Counted from the stretch's first letter, positions 15,646 through 23,003 are shown. The stretch is 23,966 nucleotides of DNA from Planctomycetota bacterium (GCA_016712275.1 JADJRI010000080.1:1-23966); one strand, 5' to 3'. Numbers and translations are program-made. The notes: generated by a model from the letters alone, not told the origin.

Positions 15646-17350
15646 GTGAGCAAGAGTAAACACGAGAAGCGGTTGGATCGCAAGCGAAAACTGAACGAGC
15701 GAGGGCGACGACGGAGCGAACGAGTTCGTTTGCTTCGCAATCGCAAGCGGCGGATCGAATGTCGGCTTCGGGATCGGGTTTGGTCGCCTCAGGATGAGCC
15801 GATGCTGGCGGCCGGCAACATTCACTATGAGTTGTCGGACAAGAGCCGCGGCCTGTCGGTCGGCGGGATCGGGGCGATGCACCTGCTGGCCCGGCGGGTG
15901 GGGCTGATCGATCGGATCGACGAGCAGTTGAAGTTGCTGAAGGTGCATCTGCCGTATCACGAGTCGGACCACGTGCTGAACATCGCCTACAACATTCTGT
16001 CGGGCGGAACCTGCATCGAAGACGTGGAGCTGCGCCGGAATGATGAGGTGTATCTGGATGCGCTGGGGCCGAGCGGATTCCCGATCCGACGACGGCGGGC
16101 GACTTCTGCCGGCGGTTCACGGCCGAGGACGTGGAGTCGCTGATGGATGCGATCAACGAGACGCGGGTGGCGATCTGGCGTCGGCAGCCTGACGCGTTCT
16201 TCGACGAAGCGAAGATCGACATGGATGGAAGCCTTTGGCGACGGATGGCCAGTGCAAGGAGGGCATCGGCCTGTCGTATGACGGGCAGTGGGGCTATCAC
16301 CCGCTCGTCGTCTCACTGGCCAATACGAAGGAGCCGCTGTACCTGGTGAACCGATCGGGCAACCGTCCTTCCCACGAGAAAGGCGCCTGGCTGTACGTGG
16401 ATGGCGCGATCGAATTGTGCCGTCGGGCGGGGTTCCGGAAGGTGCTGCTGCGGGGTGACACGGACTTCTCGCAGACCCGGCATCTGGATCGGTGGGATGA
16501 CGAAGGCGCACGATTCATCTTCGGGATCGACGCGATGCCGAACCTGAAACAGACCGCCGATGATCTGCCGGAATCGGCGTGGAAAGCGTTGAAACGCCTA
16601 CCCCGATACGAGGTGAAGACGGAGCCTCGCGGCCGCCGTGAGAATGTGCGGGAGCGGATCGTCGTCGAGAAGGAGTACGAGAACATCAAGCTGGTGAGCG
16701 AGGACGTGGCCGAGTTCATCTATCGACCGACAGCCTGCAAGAAGGACTACCGGATCGTGGTGGTCCGCAAGAACCTGTCGAGGGAGAAGGGCGAGCGAGC
16801 GCTGTTCGACGACATCAAGTACTTCTTCTACATCACCAATGATGGCGCCGGGAAGGAGTCGGGCACGCACTTTGCGAACAAGCCATCCAGCTCGCGTGAC
16901 GAGATCGTGGCACAGGCGAACGACCGCTGCGATCAGGAGAATGTCATCGAGCAATTGAAGAACGGCGTGAATGCCCTGCGGATGCCGGTGGGCGATCTGG
17001 TCAGCAACTGGGCCTACATGGTGATGGCGTCGCTGGCCTGGACGCTGAAGGCATGGTTCGCGTTGAGCCTGCCGGAGCAGGGCCGCTGGGCCGAGCGGCA
17101 TGGAGACGAAAAGCGGCGCGTGTTGCGGATGGAGTTCAAGACGTTCCTCAACGCCTTCATCCGCGTCCCGTGTCAGATCATCCGCGCCGGCCGGCGGATC
17201 GTCTATCGGCTGCTGGCGTGGAACCCGTGGCAAAACGTGTTCCTGCGCGGCGTGGATGCGGTTCGCTCGATGCCGCCCGCGCCCCTGTATTCGATGTCAT
17301 GGATGCCAGAGCAACGCCCAATGCCGGTGCCATATCCGATGCGATGTTGA
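15646..17350 (+). CDS. IS1380-family DDE transposase (two single-base indels)
   Basis: The GTG start follows AAGGAGG with eight-base spacing. The N-terminus is highly basic. The catalytic triad is visible as KIDMDGS (first Asp), LLRGDTDFS (second Asp) and CDQENVIEQLKNG (Glu), the normal IS1380 arrangement. The frame breaks twice by loss of one base in homopolymers. At 16065-16068 GGGG should be GGGGG, restoring DALGAERIPDPTTAGDFCRR. At 16234-16236 TTT should be TTTT, restoring KIDMDGSLLATDGQCKEG. Corrected, the protein is about 568 residues, rather long for the family. If the indels are errors the enzyme would be active, in line with the fresh-looking insertion. No accessory or passenger gene is present. 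Confidence 0.9.
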
Positions 17351-17527
17351 AGTCGATTGAAATGATGTCGGAGTACGGACGCTCCGATCCACCCGAGGCG
17401 AATCAAGCGAAGCAACAGAGGACGCAATGAAACATCCGACAAACAAACGCGACTCAACCGACCCATCGGTCGCAACGAAAGAAGGTGCATTACGCGCGAC
17501 CGCTCGAACCGTGTCGCAGGTCCAGGC

Positions 17528-17546
17528 GAAATTCGCTTGTTTAAGG
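17528..17546 (-). repeat. IS right terminal inverted repeat
   Basis: Read inward from the right end this is CCTTAAACAAGCGAATTTC, the partner of the left repeat at 15529-15547. Confidence 0.85.
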
Positions 17547-17552
17547 ACTAGT
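17547..17552. repeat. Target-site duplication, right copy (ACTAGT)
   Basis: This is the second copy of the hexamer at 15523-15528, directly abutting the right IS end. Both copies encode Thr-Ser in the reverse transcriptase frame (GKCTS). Confidence 0.85.
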
Positions 17553-18206
17553 ACACTTCCCTGCATTCACTTCAAAATCATTCGACTCTATGACACGGGC
17601 GCATTGTCGAGAACATGCCGAAACGCTCGCTTCATTATCCCCGTAAAACGCGATATCGTCTCCAAAATTCTTGACGCGGACATTCCGATCCATTGCATAA
17701 GGAAGGATCTTTCTGCGCATCATTTCGTCCACAATTAAATTGGCAACATGATTACTCGTACTAGCCCCTTGGGGGACGGAGCCCTTGTACGTAACGAGGC
17801 GTGCAATGCATCGAGCCACCGGCCAAGGGATTCCTCTCTTTGCTAGGCATTTGGCGACCTGCAGGCGATCGATCGACGGATGGAACTTAGAAATATCAAC
17901 TTTGCTCGTATATTTCGAGCCTGCAAGCGATTCTGCCACGTTTATGTTGTGCAATCCCGGTCGATAACCACATACCTCCGGAACTATTGCGATTCTGTTC
18001 AGAATCCTATGGCGCACCGACACCTGAACTTTGCGCAACACGCTGTCCTTGGGAGGGTAGCAGAGTTGACGAACTTTACCCTTGCGATCGGTTTTGGGGT
18101 GCGAGATATAGTTATGTTTGGACTCTTCAAGTGCTTGTTCAAGCTCAGAGATTTCGACATTTAGCCATGCCGCGAGCGCGATCTTACTTGAAATTCGCTT
18201 CCACAA
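17547..18206 (-). pseudogene. Divergent retron-like reverse transcriptase, 5' part (gene split by the IS)
   Basis: The likely start is TTG at 18206, eight bases after AAAGGAG (18221-18215) and 20 bases after the XRE stop. The frame itself is open from an ATG at 18260 that overlaps that gene. Reverse transcriptase blocks appear in order. Block 1 is GKVRQLCYPPKDSVLRKVQ. Block 2 is GYRPGLHNINVAESLAG. The first catalytic Asp lies in SKVDISKFHPSI. Block 4 is GSVPQGASTSNHVANLIVDE. The active site is VKNFGDDIAFYG, with FGDD replacing the usual YADD. The retron NAxxH motif is not conserved (VAESL). Joining to 15232-15528 after removing the IS and one ACTAGT gives an unbroken 316-residue protein, the usual retron enzyme size. 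The N-terminal region has a predicted helical segment (LNVEISELEQALEESKHNY). In its present state the gene is disrupted. Confidence 0.88.
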
Positions 18207-18225
18207 GCTCAATGCTCCTTTGCGC

Positions 18226-18521
18226 CTATTCCTTGTCGTTGACACCGCTGCTTGACGCATATCTCTGGATCATAACGTCAAGTTCATGGTGTAGATTTCG
18301 CTGTTCCTCAGTTCGCTCGCGAGAGTCGGGTTCCCAGAATACGAACGAAAGGGGCACATTGACCGCAGCTGCAAACTGTCTCAGATACTTTAAAGTTGGT
18401 TCGCGCCGCCCTCGTTCAACCATCGAAACATAATTTGCGGAGACGGCAAGCCGTTCGGCCATTTCCGCTGCTTGATGTCAGCGGCAACCCATAACAACTT
18501 CAGGCGGGTCCCAAATTGCAT
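18226..18521 (-). CDS. XRE-family (Cro/CI-type) transcriptional regulator with one indel
   Basis: A helix-turn-helix of the Cro/CI type is clear: AEMAERLAVSANYVSMVERG, then RREPTLKYLRQFAAAVNVPL and FVFWEPD. The frame from ATG 18462 lacks the first helix. In another frame, from ATG 18521, MQFGTRLKLLWVAADIKQ precedes it and ends exactly where the helix-turn-helix frame supplies AEMAERL. One missing G near 18467 (CAGCGG for CAGGCGG) explains the break, giving a 98-residue regulator of normal layout. A hydrophilic helical tail (ERTEEQRNLHHELDVMIQRY) may mediate dimerisation. It sits 20 bases before the reverse transcriptase start, so the two are almost certainly co-transcribed. It may repress its own operon, perhaps via the palindromes at 18916-18959. 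Confidence 0.85.
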
Positions 18522-18581
18522 GACACGCTTTCTATTATTAAATCGAGCAATTGCTCGTTACTTTGCGGATTGCCTTTGGCT

Positions 18582-18824
18582 TCACGTCTCAAAGATCTCT
18601 CGATACGCCGAGAGAATTCGCAGGAACAATTCGCCAGATTTACGCCGTTGCGCTCGTCCAGTGAGCTTTCCGGATACGACATCCTTCTCGTACCGATCCA
18701 ATTCAACTTCGAGCCGTTCCACCAAAGGCAGACGGTTCGGCTCCGGCACTCGGCCGGACTTCTTGGCAATCTCCTCGACTTTGTCGAAAAGACTCTTGAG
18801 GATGTGATTGTCCTCACGTTTCAT
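18582..18824 (-). CDS. 80-residue unknown protein, first gene of the reverse transcriptase operon
   Basis: The ATG at 18824 has a perfect ribosome site, AAGGAG (18836-18831), six bases upstream. The product (MKREDNHILKSLFDKVEEIA through YREIFET) is charged and almost entirely helical, with a possible coiled coil (PLVERLEVELDRYEKDV). No family is recognised. After its stop, a different frame continues with EAKGNPQSNEQLLDLIIESV and terminates just inside the XRE gene. Given the many indels in this window, the real protein may be about 25 residues longer. The ribosome site overlaps AGGAGCT, which can pair with AGCTCCT at the far end of the structured leader, so its translation may be controlled by that fold. 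Confidence 0.65.
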   Translation of the reverse strand: MKREDNHILKSLFDKVEEIAKKSGRVPEPNRLPLVERLEVELDRYEKDVVSGKLTGRAQRRKSGELFLRILSAYREIFET

Positions 18825-18828
18825 AGGC

Positions 18829-18991
18829 AGCTCCTTAACAACAGAAAAGATCGAACCTGTTTCGATCCGTGTCACGCCCCTCCGCGTCGCCGCGAGAGGC
18901 CGGCATGGGGGATTCGTCACGCATGAACCGTGACTTGGTCGTCGCGAGGCAACGACCAACAGAGAGTTGAAAAGCCAACCCTGCAGGAGCT
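18829..18991 (-). ncRNA. Structured leader: four hairpins inside an inverted repeat (candidate retron-like ncRNA or attenuator)
   Basis: Reading in the operon direction, AGCTCCT (18991-18985) can pair with AGGAGCT (18835-18829), extendable to nine pairs with one wobble. Between them lie four hairpins. H1 (18959-18935) has eight perfect pairs and a 9-base loop. H2 (18934-18916) has six pairs, a 7-base loop, and abuts H1. H3 (18899-18879) has eight pairs with one bulge and a GCGA tetraloop. H4 (18867-18849) has seven pairs, a 5-base loop, and is followed by TTTTCT. Retron ncRNAs have a similar outline, with short hairpins enclosed by a1/a2 repeats upstream of the enzyme, but I see no long msd stem. 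The alternative is a cis-acting leader: the outer pair covers the ribosome site and H4 plus its T-run is terminator-like. All pairs were read by eye. Confidence 0.45.
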
Positions 18992-19211
18992 ACATATGAA
19001 ATTGTCAAGAGTGGGCAGCGGGCTTTCGCCTCGATTCCACGTTGGGATTTGTATCAACAGGAGGAAAAGAATGCAAGCAAAAAATAACATATAGTTATAA
19101 ATTTGTATCCAATGGTTCTAATTCACAAGCTAAATGTCCGAAAGGCTTCACTTCCCCGATGGGGAATGCCGGCTTGGTCGCGATATTAAGGCGAGATGGA
19201 GCGATCGAAGA
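18992..19211. promoter_or_regulatory. AT-rich upstream region of the reverse transcriptase operon
   Basis: No gene is supported here. Positions 19076-19145 are far more AT-rich than the surroundings and include TATAAC/TATATG-like blocks on the minus strand, suitable for an operon promoter. TTGACA is also present on the minus strand at 19008-19003, just before the structured leader, but its -10 position (TGCAGG) is poor. This stretch is also the probable right boundary of the accessory island. Confidence 0.35.
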
Positions 19212-19470
19212 TCACCGCAACCACATCGAAATCTTCGGCTCCAGCGTAATCATCAGCACCCCGCCCGCCGCGATGCAGACGGCGCCGAGCTTTCTGGCCG
19301 TCAGTTTTTCGTGGAGGAAGATGGCCGCGAGGATGATGGCGAAGATCATGCTGGTCTGATTCAGCACGGCCGCGACGCTGGCGCTGGTGTATTTGAAGCC
19401 GGCCACCCAGAGGGCCATGGAGAGGTAGGCCGCGAGGAAGGAGCCGGGGAGGAGGTATCGCCAGACGGGG
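19212..19470 (-). pseudogene. Duplicated C-terminal fragment of an EamA-type transporter
   Basis: This frame encodes WRYLLPGSFLAAYLSMALWV, then AGFKYTSASVAAVLNQ and SMIFAIILAAIFLHEKLTAR. It matches the last third of the neighbouring transporter (WKYLLPGSFLGAYVSMVLWV and onward) residue by residue but with many substitutions, so the duplication is old or the copies came from different sources. The similarity begins near 19470; upstream of it lies a palindromic repeat instead of the rest of the gene. There is no ribosome site, and only about three membrane helices remain, so it is unlikely to be functional alone. Unlike the full copy it contains no indel. Confidence 0.75.
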
Positions 19471-19495
19471 CTGAATAAGAAGTGAAGGGCATCAC

Positions 19496-19528
19496 CCTCA
19501 CCCCGCCTCTCCCTTCGAGGGAGAGGGG
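19496..19528. repeat. Interspersed palindromic repeat, copy 1
   Basis: CACCCTCACCCCG is followed by CCTCTCCCT-TCG-AGGGAGAGG, a nine-pair hairpin with a three-base loop (19506-19526). A second copy with the same leader and a ten-pair stem is at 20708-20748. Such sequences are widespread repetitive extragenic palindromes. Here it sits exactly between the transporter and its duplicated tail. Confidence 0.8.
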
Positions 19529-19533
19529 ATAGG

Positions 19534-20471
19534 TCAATCGCCGGTTGCTCGCAACCACATCTCAATCGGCTGCGCCAGCGTGATTAGCACCACCCCGCTG
19601 GCCGCCATGCAGACGGCCGCCAGCTTTCGCTTGGTCATTTTCTCCTTGAGCAGCCAGGCCGCGAGGATGATGGCGAAGATCATGGAGGTTTGGTTCAGGA
19701 CGGCGGCGATGGTGGCGGCTGGTGTATTTGAAGCCGGCGACCCACAGCACCATCGAGACGTAGGCGCCCGAGAAACGAGCCGGGCAGGAGATACTTCCAT
19801 TGCACTGTCGGCTTGAAGACGGCCAGCATTTCCCGTCGTCGCGGCGAGGCCAGCACCATGAGTGTCAGGCAGGCTGCACCGGCCATCATGCGGATGGCCA
19901 CGGCCCACATGAGCGGGAAATTGCCGGCCGTCAGGACCGGCTTGGCCATGACAATGCCGACGGCCATGAGGGCGATGGAGAGGATGCCAAGGGCGATGCC
20001 GCCGAGAATCTGGGCGCGGGTGCGGCCTGCGGGCGGGGGGTGGCGGGTGGAGATGAAGACGGCGGCGAGGATCATGGCTCCGCCGATGTAGTGGGGGATG
20101 GTGAGGGTTTCGGCGATCATCCACCACGAGACGAGCAGGACGATGGGGCTGTAGGTGCAGTCGATGATGGCGAAGAGGCTGACGCCGATGAGATTCAGGC
20201 TGTAGAAAAGACGGTGTCAGCGAGGGCGATTCCGAGGAAGCCGCTGATGAGGAGAATGTAGAATTCTTCCTTGGGGTGCGCTGCGAGGTCGGCGATCGAC
20301 TCGCCCATGAGGGGAATTGTTGCGGCGATGAGGGCGACGCCGAGGATGTTCTTGTAGAGATTCATCGCGAAGGGATGAATCTTTCCCTCGGTCATTTTGA
20401 AGAAGACGAGGGCCATGGCCCAGGCGAGCGGCGCCGAGGGCGCAGAATTGTCCAATGTGATCGTGGGACAC
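19534..20471 (-). CDS. EamA/DMT-superfamily transporter (four indels)
   Basis: When four single-base indels are corrected the frame gives about 311 residues with ten hydrophobic helices in two EamA halves, as expected for drug/metabolite transporters. N-terminal half: ALGALAWAMALVFFK, KIHPFAMNLYKNILGVALIA, FYILLISGFLGIALADTVFF. C-terminal half: ILGGIALGILSIALMAVGIV, YLLPGSFLGAYVSMVLWVAG, NQTSMIFAIILAAWLLKEKM. Indels: one extra base near 20430, one missing T in 20206-20209, one extra base in 19767-19769, one extra base near 19720. The likely start is GTG 20471, with no good ribosome site visible. Substrate unknown; the family exports amino acids, nucleotides or other small metabolites. Confidence 0.8.
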
Positions 20472-20622
20472 GGGGGAGGATGATAGGTGAATGGGGGAGC
20501 AGGTGACAGGTGAGGGAGGGGAATTGAACGGGGGAATGGTGAGCAGTTGAATGAGGAGCCTTGCACTGGCGTGCAGGCGGCGCGGCGGGGACGCCACGGC
20601 TCTGAATTGCGAGAGGACTTTA
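20472..20622. other. Non-coding stretch upstream of the EamA gene
   Basis: This is G-rich on the plus strand, with loosely repeated GGTGA/GGGGGA blocks (20478-20545). No gene, strong promoter or clear operator is seen. Confidence 0.3.
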
Positions 20623-20649
20623 GTGGCACCGGCTATTAGCCAGTGCCAC
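20623..20649. repeat. Interspersed hairpin GTGGCAC...GTGCCAC
   Basis: The palindrome has seven pairs (GTGGCAC/GTGCCAC), one mismatch, then GGCT/AGCC around an ATT loop. It reads almost the same on both strands and belongs with the adjoining hairpin as a compound intergenic repeat. Confidence 0.75.
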
Positions 20650-20658
20650 ACCTGGGTT

Positions 20659-20678
20659 CACAGCCGGGGGCGGCTGTG
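20659..20678. repeat. Interspersed hairpin CACAGCCG...CGGCTGTG
   Basis: A perfect eight-pair stem with a GGGG loop lies ten bases after the previous hairpin. The pair of hairpins resembles repeat units seen many times between genes in planctomycete genomes; that comparison is from memory. Confidence 0.75.
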
Positions 20679-20707
20679 CCACAAAGAGGTTAGAAACCGT
20701 GCAACTA

Positions 20708-20748
20708 TCACCCTTACCCCCGGCCCTCTCCCTTCGAGGGAGAGGGGG
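20708..20748. repeat. Interspersed palindromic repeat, copy 2
   Basis: TCACCCTTACCCCCGG leads into CCCTCTCCCT-TCG-AGGGAGAGGG, a ten-pair hairpin (20724-20746). It is nearly identical to 19496-19528 and lies immediately upstream of the glycosyltransferase start, so it may also act on mRNA ends. Confidence 0.8.
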
Positions 20749-20766
20749 TGTTAGGATGGCGGGGGC

Positions 20767-21581
20767 ATGGATGCTGCTGGACAAAAACTTGCGCCTGTTT
20801 CGATCATCGTTCCGACATTTCGCGAGGCGAAGAACATACCTATTTTGGTGGAGCAGGTTTTTGCGGCGCTGGCGGGCGCTGGGCGGCGCGGCGAGATGAT
20901 TATTGTGGATGACAATAGTCGGGATGGGTCGGTCGAGGCCGTGGCGGCGCTGGCGGGGCGGTATGACGTGCGGATTGTCGTGCGCGAGAATGAGCGCGGG
21001 CTTTCGTCGGCAGTGGTGCGCGGGTTTGATGAGGCACGGCATGATTTGATGTTGTGCATGGATGCGGATTTGTCGCATCCGCCGGAGTCGGTGCCGGCGG
21101 TGATTCGGCCGATCGAGAGCGGCGAGGCGGATTTTTGTATCGGTTCGCGCTATGTGGCGGGGGGAAGACGAAGGAAGATTGGGGTTTGCTGCGGAAGATC
21201 AATTCGGTGGGAGCGACGATGCTGGCGCGACCGTTGACGCGGGCGAAGGATCCGATGGCGGGATTCTTTTGCACCTCGCGCGATGTGTATGGGCGGGCGT
21301 CGAAGGCCGGGCTGAACCCGATTGGCTACAAGATTGGTCTGGAGATCATGATCAAGGGTGGGTGCGCGATGGTGGCCGAAGTGCCGATTGTTTTTGCGGA
21401 TCGCGTTCACGGCGAGAGCAAACTGAATTTGAAGCAGCAGCTGTTGTATTTGAAGCACTTGTGGACGCTGTATCGTTATCGTTGGCCGGTGGGGTCTGTT
21501 TTGATGATGATCGCGGTTGTGTCCGGGTTTGCGGCGCTGGTTTGGTATGGATGGGGCGTCCTAATGCGACTTTTTTCGTGA
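20767..21581 (+). CDS. Family 2 glycosyltransferase, DPM1-like (one indel)
   Basis: The N-terminus has the GT-A fold signature: VSIIVPTFREAKNIPILVEQ, then MIIVDDNSRDGS (nucleotide-binding Asp pair), RENERGLSSAVVRGF, and the metal-binding DADLSHPPE. This is the polyprenol-phosphate mannose/glucose synthase type. One G is missing in the run at 21159-21164; restoring it turns a divergent tail into YVAGGKTKEDWGLLRKINS, followed by ATMLARPLTRAKDPMAGFF and the acceptor region LKQQLLYLKHLWTLYRYR. A single transmembrane helix at the C-terminus (VLMMIAVVSGFAALVWYGWG) anchors it. Corrected length is about 271 residues. The enzyme would transfer a sugar from a nucleotide donor to a lipid phosphate on the inner face of the membrane. 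Confidence 0.88.
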
Positions 21582-21939
21582 ATTTCGCAGATTTAATCAA
21601 ACCCATTTTTAGTCCTGATTTACGTAAGATTCCACCAGCAATAAGTTTGATCGTCGGGCAAAGATTGCGCGTTCGGATTGGTTGCTAACGCACACTTTTT
21701 TCCTTGAATCGAATGATGCTTCCTCTAGTATTGTCGCCCGGCCAGGGCTTCGGAGCCCCGCGTGTTCCCCCCCAGCACGCACCCGGACCCTGGCCCTTTT
21801 CTCTGTGTTGCTTGTTGTTGCCAGTTCGGCGGCATACGCCGGGCGCGGTCTTGGTCTATTCTGGCAGCGATGGCGGCCGACTCCTATACTCTTTATTCGG
21901 TATTGATGATTCTCCATCAGGAATTGGTAAGAAGCATTC
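21582..21939. other. Intergenic region before the DHH phosphoesterase
   Basis: I do not support a gene here. A GGGCT-TCGG-AGCCC hairpin lies at 21745-21758 but has no T-run. A plus-strand frame at 21682-21906 contains a signal-like hydrophobic stretch (TLALFSVLLVVASSAAYA), but it has no ribosome site and a low-quality N-terminus, so it was left uncalled. The promoter for the downstream gene is probably in the last 150 bases. Confidence 0.35.
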
Positions 21940-22950
21940 ATGACGTCCATACCCAGCAGTGAACTGCCGTCGCAGGAATTCTTGCAGGCATTTCGAAAGA
22001 TTCAACGTCCGTTCATCGTGGCGCATGTCACGCCGGATGCCGATGCCATCGGCTCGGCACTGGGTTTGGCGACGGCCATGCGCGATGCGGGCATTCAGGC
22101 GACGATCGGCTTGCCGGCCGGGTGCGTTGCGAAGCGGCTGCAATTCATGATCGACCTGGCGCCGGACACGCCGCGCGAGACTGAGTGGCGGGCGACCGGC
22201 GGATTCGATGCCATCGTTGTGCTGGATACGGCCTCTGAGAAGCGAATCAATATTGAGCCGAAGATTGAGCTGGCGGGTTCGGCGCCGGTGTTCAATATCG
22301 ATCATCATGTGACGAATACGGATTTTGGATTGCACAACTGGGTCGATCCGCATGCGACGAGCACGTGCGAACTGGTGGCGCGGCTGCTGAAGGAAATGAA
22401 GTGGCCGATCGCGTCGCGGGTGGCGTCGCTGCTGTATGCGGGGGTGCATGGCGATACGGCGGGGTTCAGTTTGCCGAATACGACGGCGAATTGTTTGCTG
22501 GCCGCATCCGATTTGCTGCGTGCGGGGGCTGATGTGGCGCACATCGGCGAGCAGCTTTGCCGGTCGCAGGCGCGGACGGATTTTGAGCTCTTGCGGCGGG
22601 TTTACGATCATACGTGTGTGACAGATGACGGCATGATTGCATACAGCCATTTGACGCATGAGGATTTTCTGGCGTCGGGGTCGAAGCCGGAGGATATCGA
22701 CGATCAGGTGTCGATTCCGCTGGCGCTGCGTGGCGTGAGGATGGCACTGCTTTTTACCGAGGGCGAGAAAGGTGTTGTGCGCATCAACCTGCGCGGCGAG
22801 GGCAAGACGACGGTGGTGGAGCTGGCGCAGAAATTCGGCGGCGGGGGGCATACGCATGCGGCGGGGGTGCGGATGAAGAACAAGCCGATTCAAGATGTGA
22901 TTCAGATTGTGCTGGCGGCGGCGCGGGAGCATTTGGCGGGGCGGGGGTGA
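21940..22950 (+). CDS. nrnA: DHH/DHHA1 phosphoesterase, NrnA-type oligoribonuclease / pAp phosphatase
   Basis: The 336-residue product has all DHH-family motifs. Motif I is FIVAHVTPDADAIGSALGLA (metal-binding His and Asp-x-Asp). Motif II is AIVVLDTAS. Motif III is the name-giving NIDHHVTNTDFG, followed by DPHATSTCELVARLL. Motif IV is LYAGVHGDTAGFSLPNTTA. The C-terminal DHHA1 substrate-binding domain ends in KFGGGGHTHAAGVRM. NrnA proteins degrade 2-5 base RNA fragments and remove the 3' phosphate of pAp, linking RNA turnover to sulfur assimilation; homologues can also cut cyclic dinucleotide products. Length and motif spacing are standard and no indel is seen. Which activity dominates here cannot be read from the sequence. 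Confidence 0.92.
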   Translation: MTSIPSSELPSQEFLQAFRKIQRPFIVAHVTPDADAIGSALGLATAMRDAGIQATIGLPAGCVAKRLQFMIDLAPDTPRETEWRATGGFDAIVVLDTASEKRINIEPKIELAGSAPVFNIDHHVTNTDFGLHNWVDPHATSTCELVARLLKEMKWPIASRVASLLYAGVHGDTAGFSLPNTTANCLLAASDLLRAGADVAHIGEQLCRSQARTDFELLRRVYDHTCVTDDGMIAYSHLTHEDFLASGSKPEDIDDQVSIPLALRGVRMALLFTEGEKGVVRINLRGEGKTTVVELAQKFGGGGHTHAAGVRMKNKPIQDVIQIVLAAAREHLAGRG

Positions 22951-22970
22951 AACGACCCGCGCAACGGCCG

Positions 22971-23003
22971 GCAGATAATCTGCTCGACTTAGGGAAAAGT
23001 CGA
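22971..23003. terminator. Tandem hairpins between convergent genes
   Basis: GCAGA-TAA-TCTGC (22971-22983, five pairs) is followed at once by TCGACTT-AGGGAA-AAGTCGA (22984-23003, seven pairs). They lie between the phosphoesterase stop (22950) and the convergent P-loop gene stop (23034), where a bidirectional terminator is expected. There is no long T-run on either strand, so termination is only suggested. Confidence 0.4.

Larger units (their letters stand above)
15529..17546 (+). mobile_element. IS1380-family insertion sequence (2018 bp)
   Basis: The ends are imperfect inverted repeats: left CCTTGATCAAGCG and right (read inward) CCTTAAACAAGCG, with 11 of the first 13 bases matching. They start with CCT like other IS1380/ISEcp1-type ends. 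The element is flanked by ACTAGT on both sides. It carries one transposase gene. It is more GC-rich than the island it sits in, and its insertion divides the reverse transcriptase gene. Because the duplication is still perfect and the interrupted gene is still readable, the insertion looks recent. Confidence 0.92.

Noticed and set aside
15529..17546. The mobile element as a group II intron inside the reverse transcriptase
   Set aside because: It encodes a DDE transposase in the opposite orientation, has terminal inverted repeats and a target duplication, and has no intron RNA domains.
17427..17738. A plus-strand frame spanning the right IS end
   Set aside because: It crosses the IS boundary into the antisense of the reverse transcriptase and has no motif.
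17547..18206. The RT as a group II intron maturase
   Set aside because: The reconstructed protein is only 316 residues, ends soon after the thumb-like region, lacks a maturase or endonuclease domain, and is preceded by an XRE regulator.
21609..21950. A 113-codon minus-strand frame and a 75-codon plus-strand frame (21682-21906) before the DHH gene
   Set aside because: Neither has a ribosome site or family match. The plus frame's hydrophobic stretch is suggestive but its N-terminal half is low-complexity Ser/Arg/Pro.
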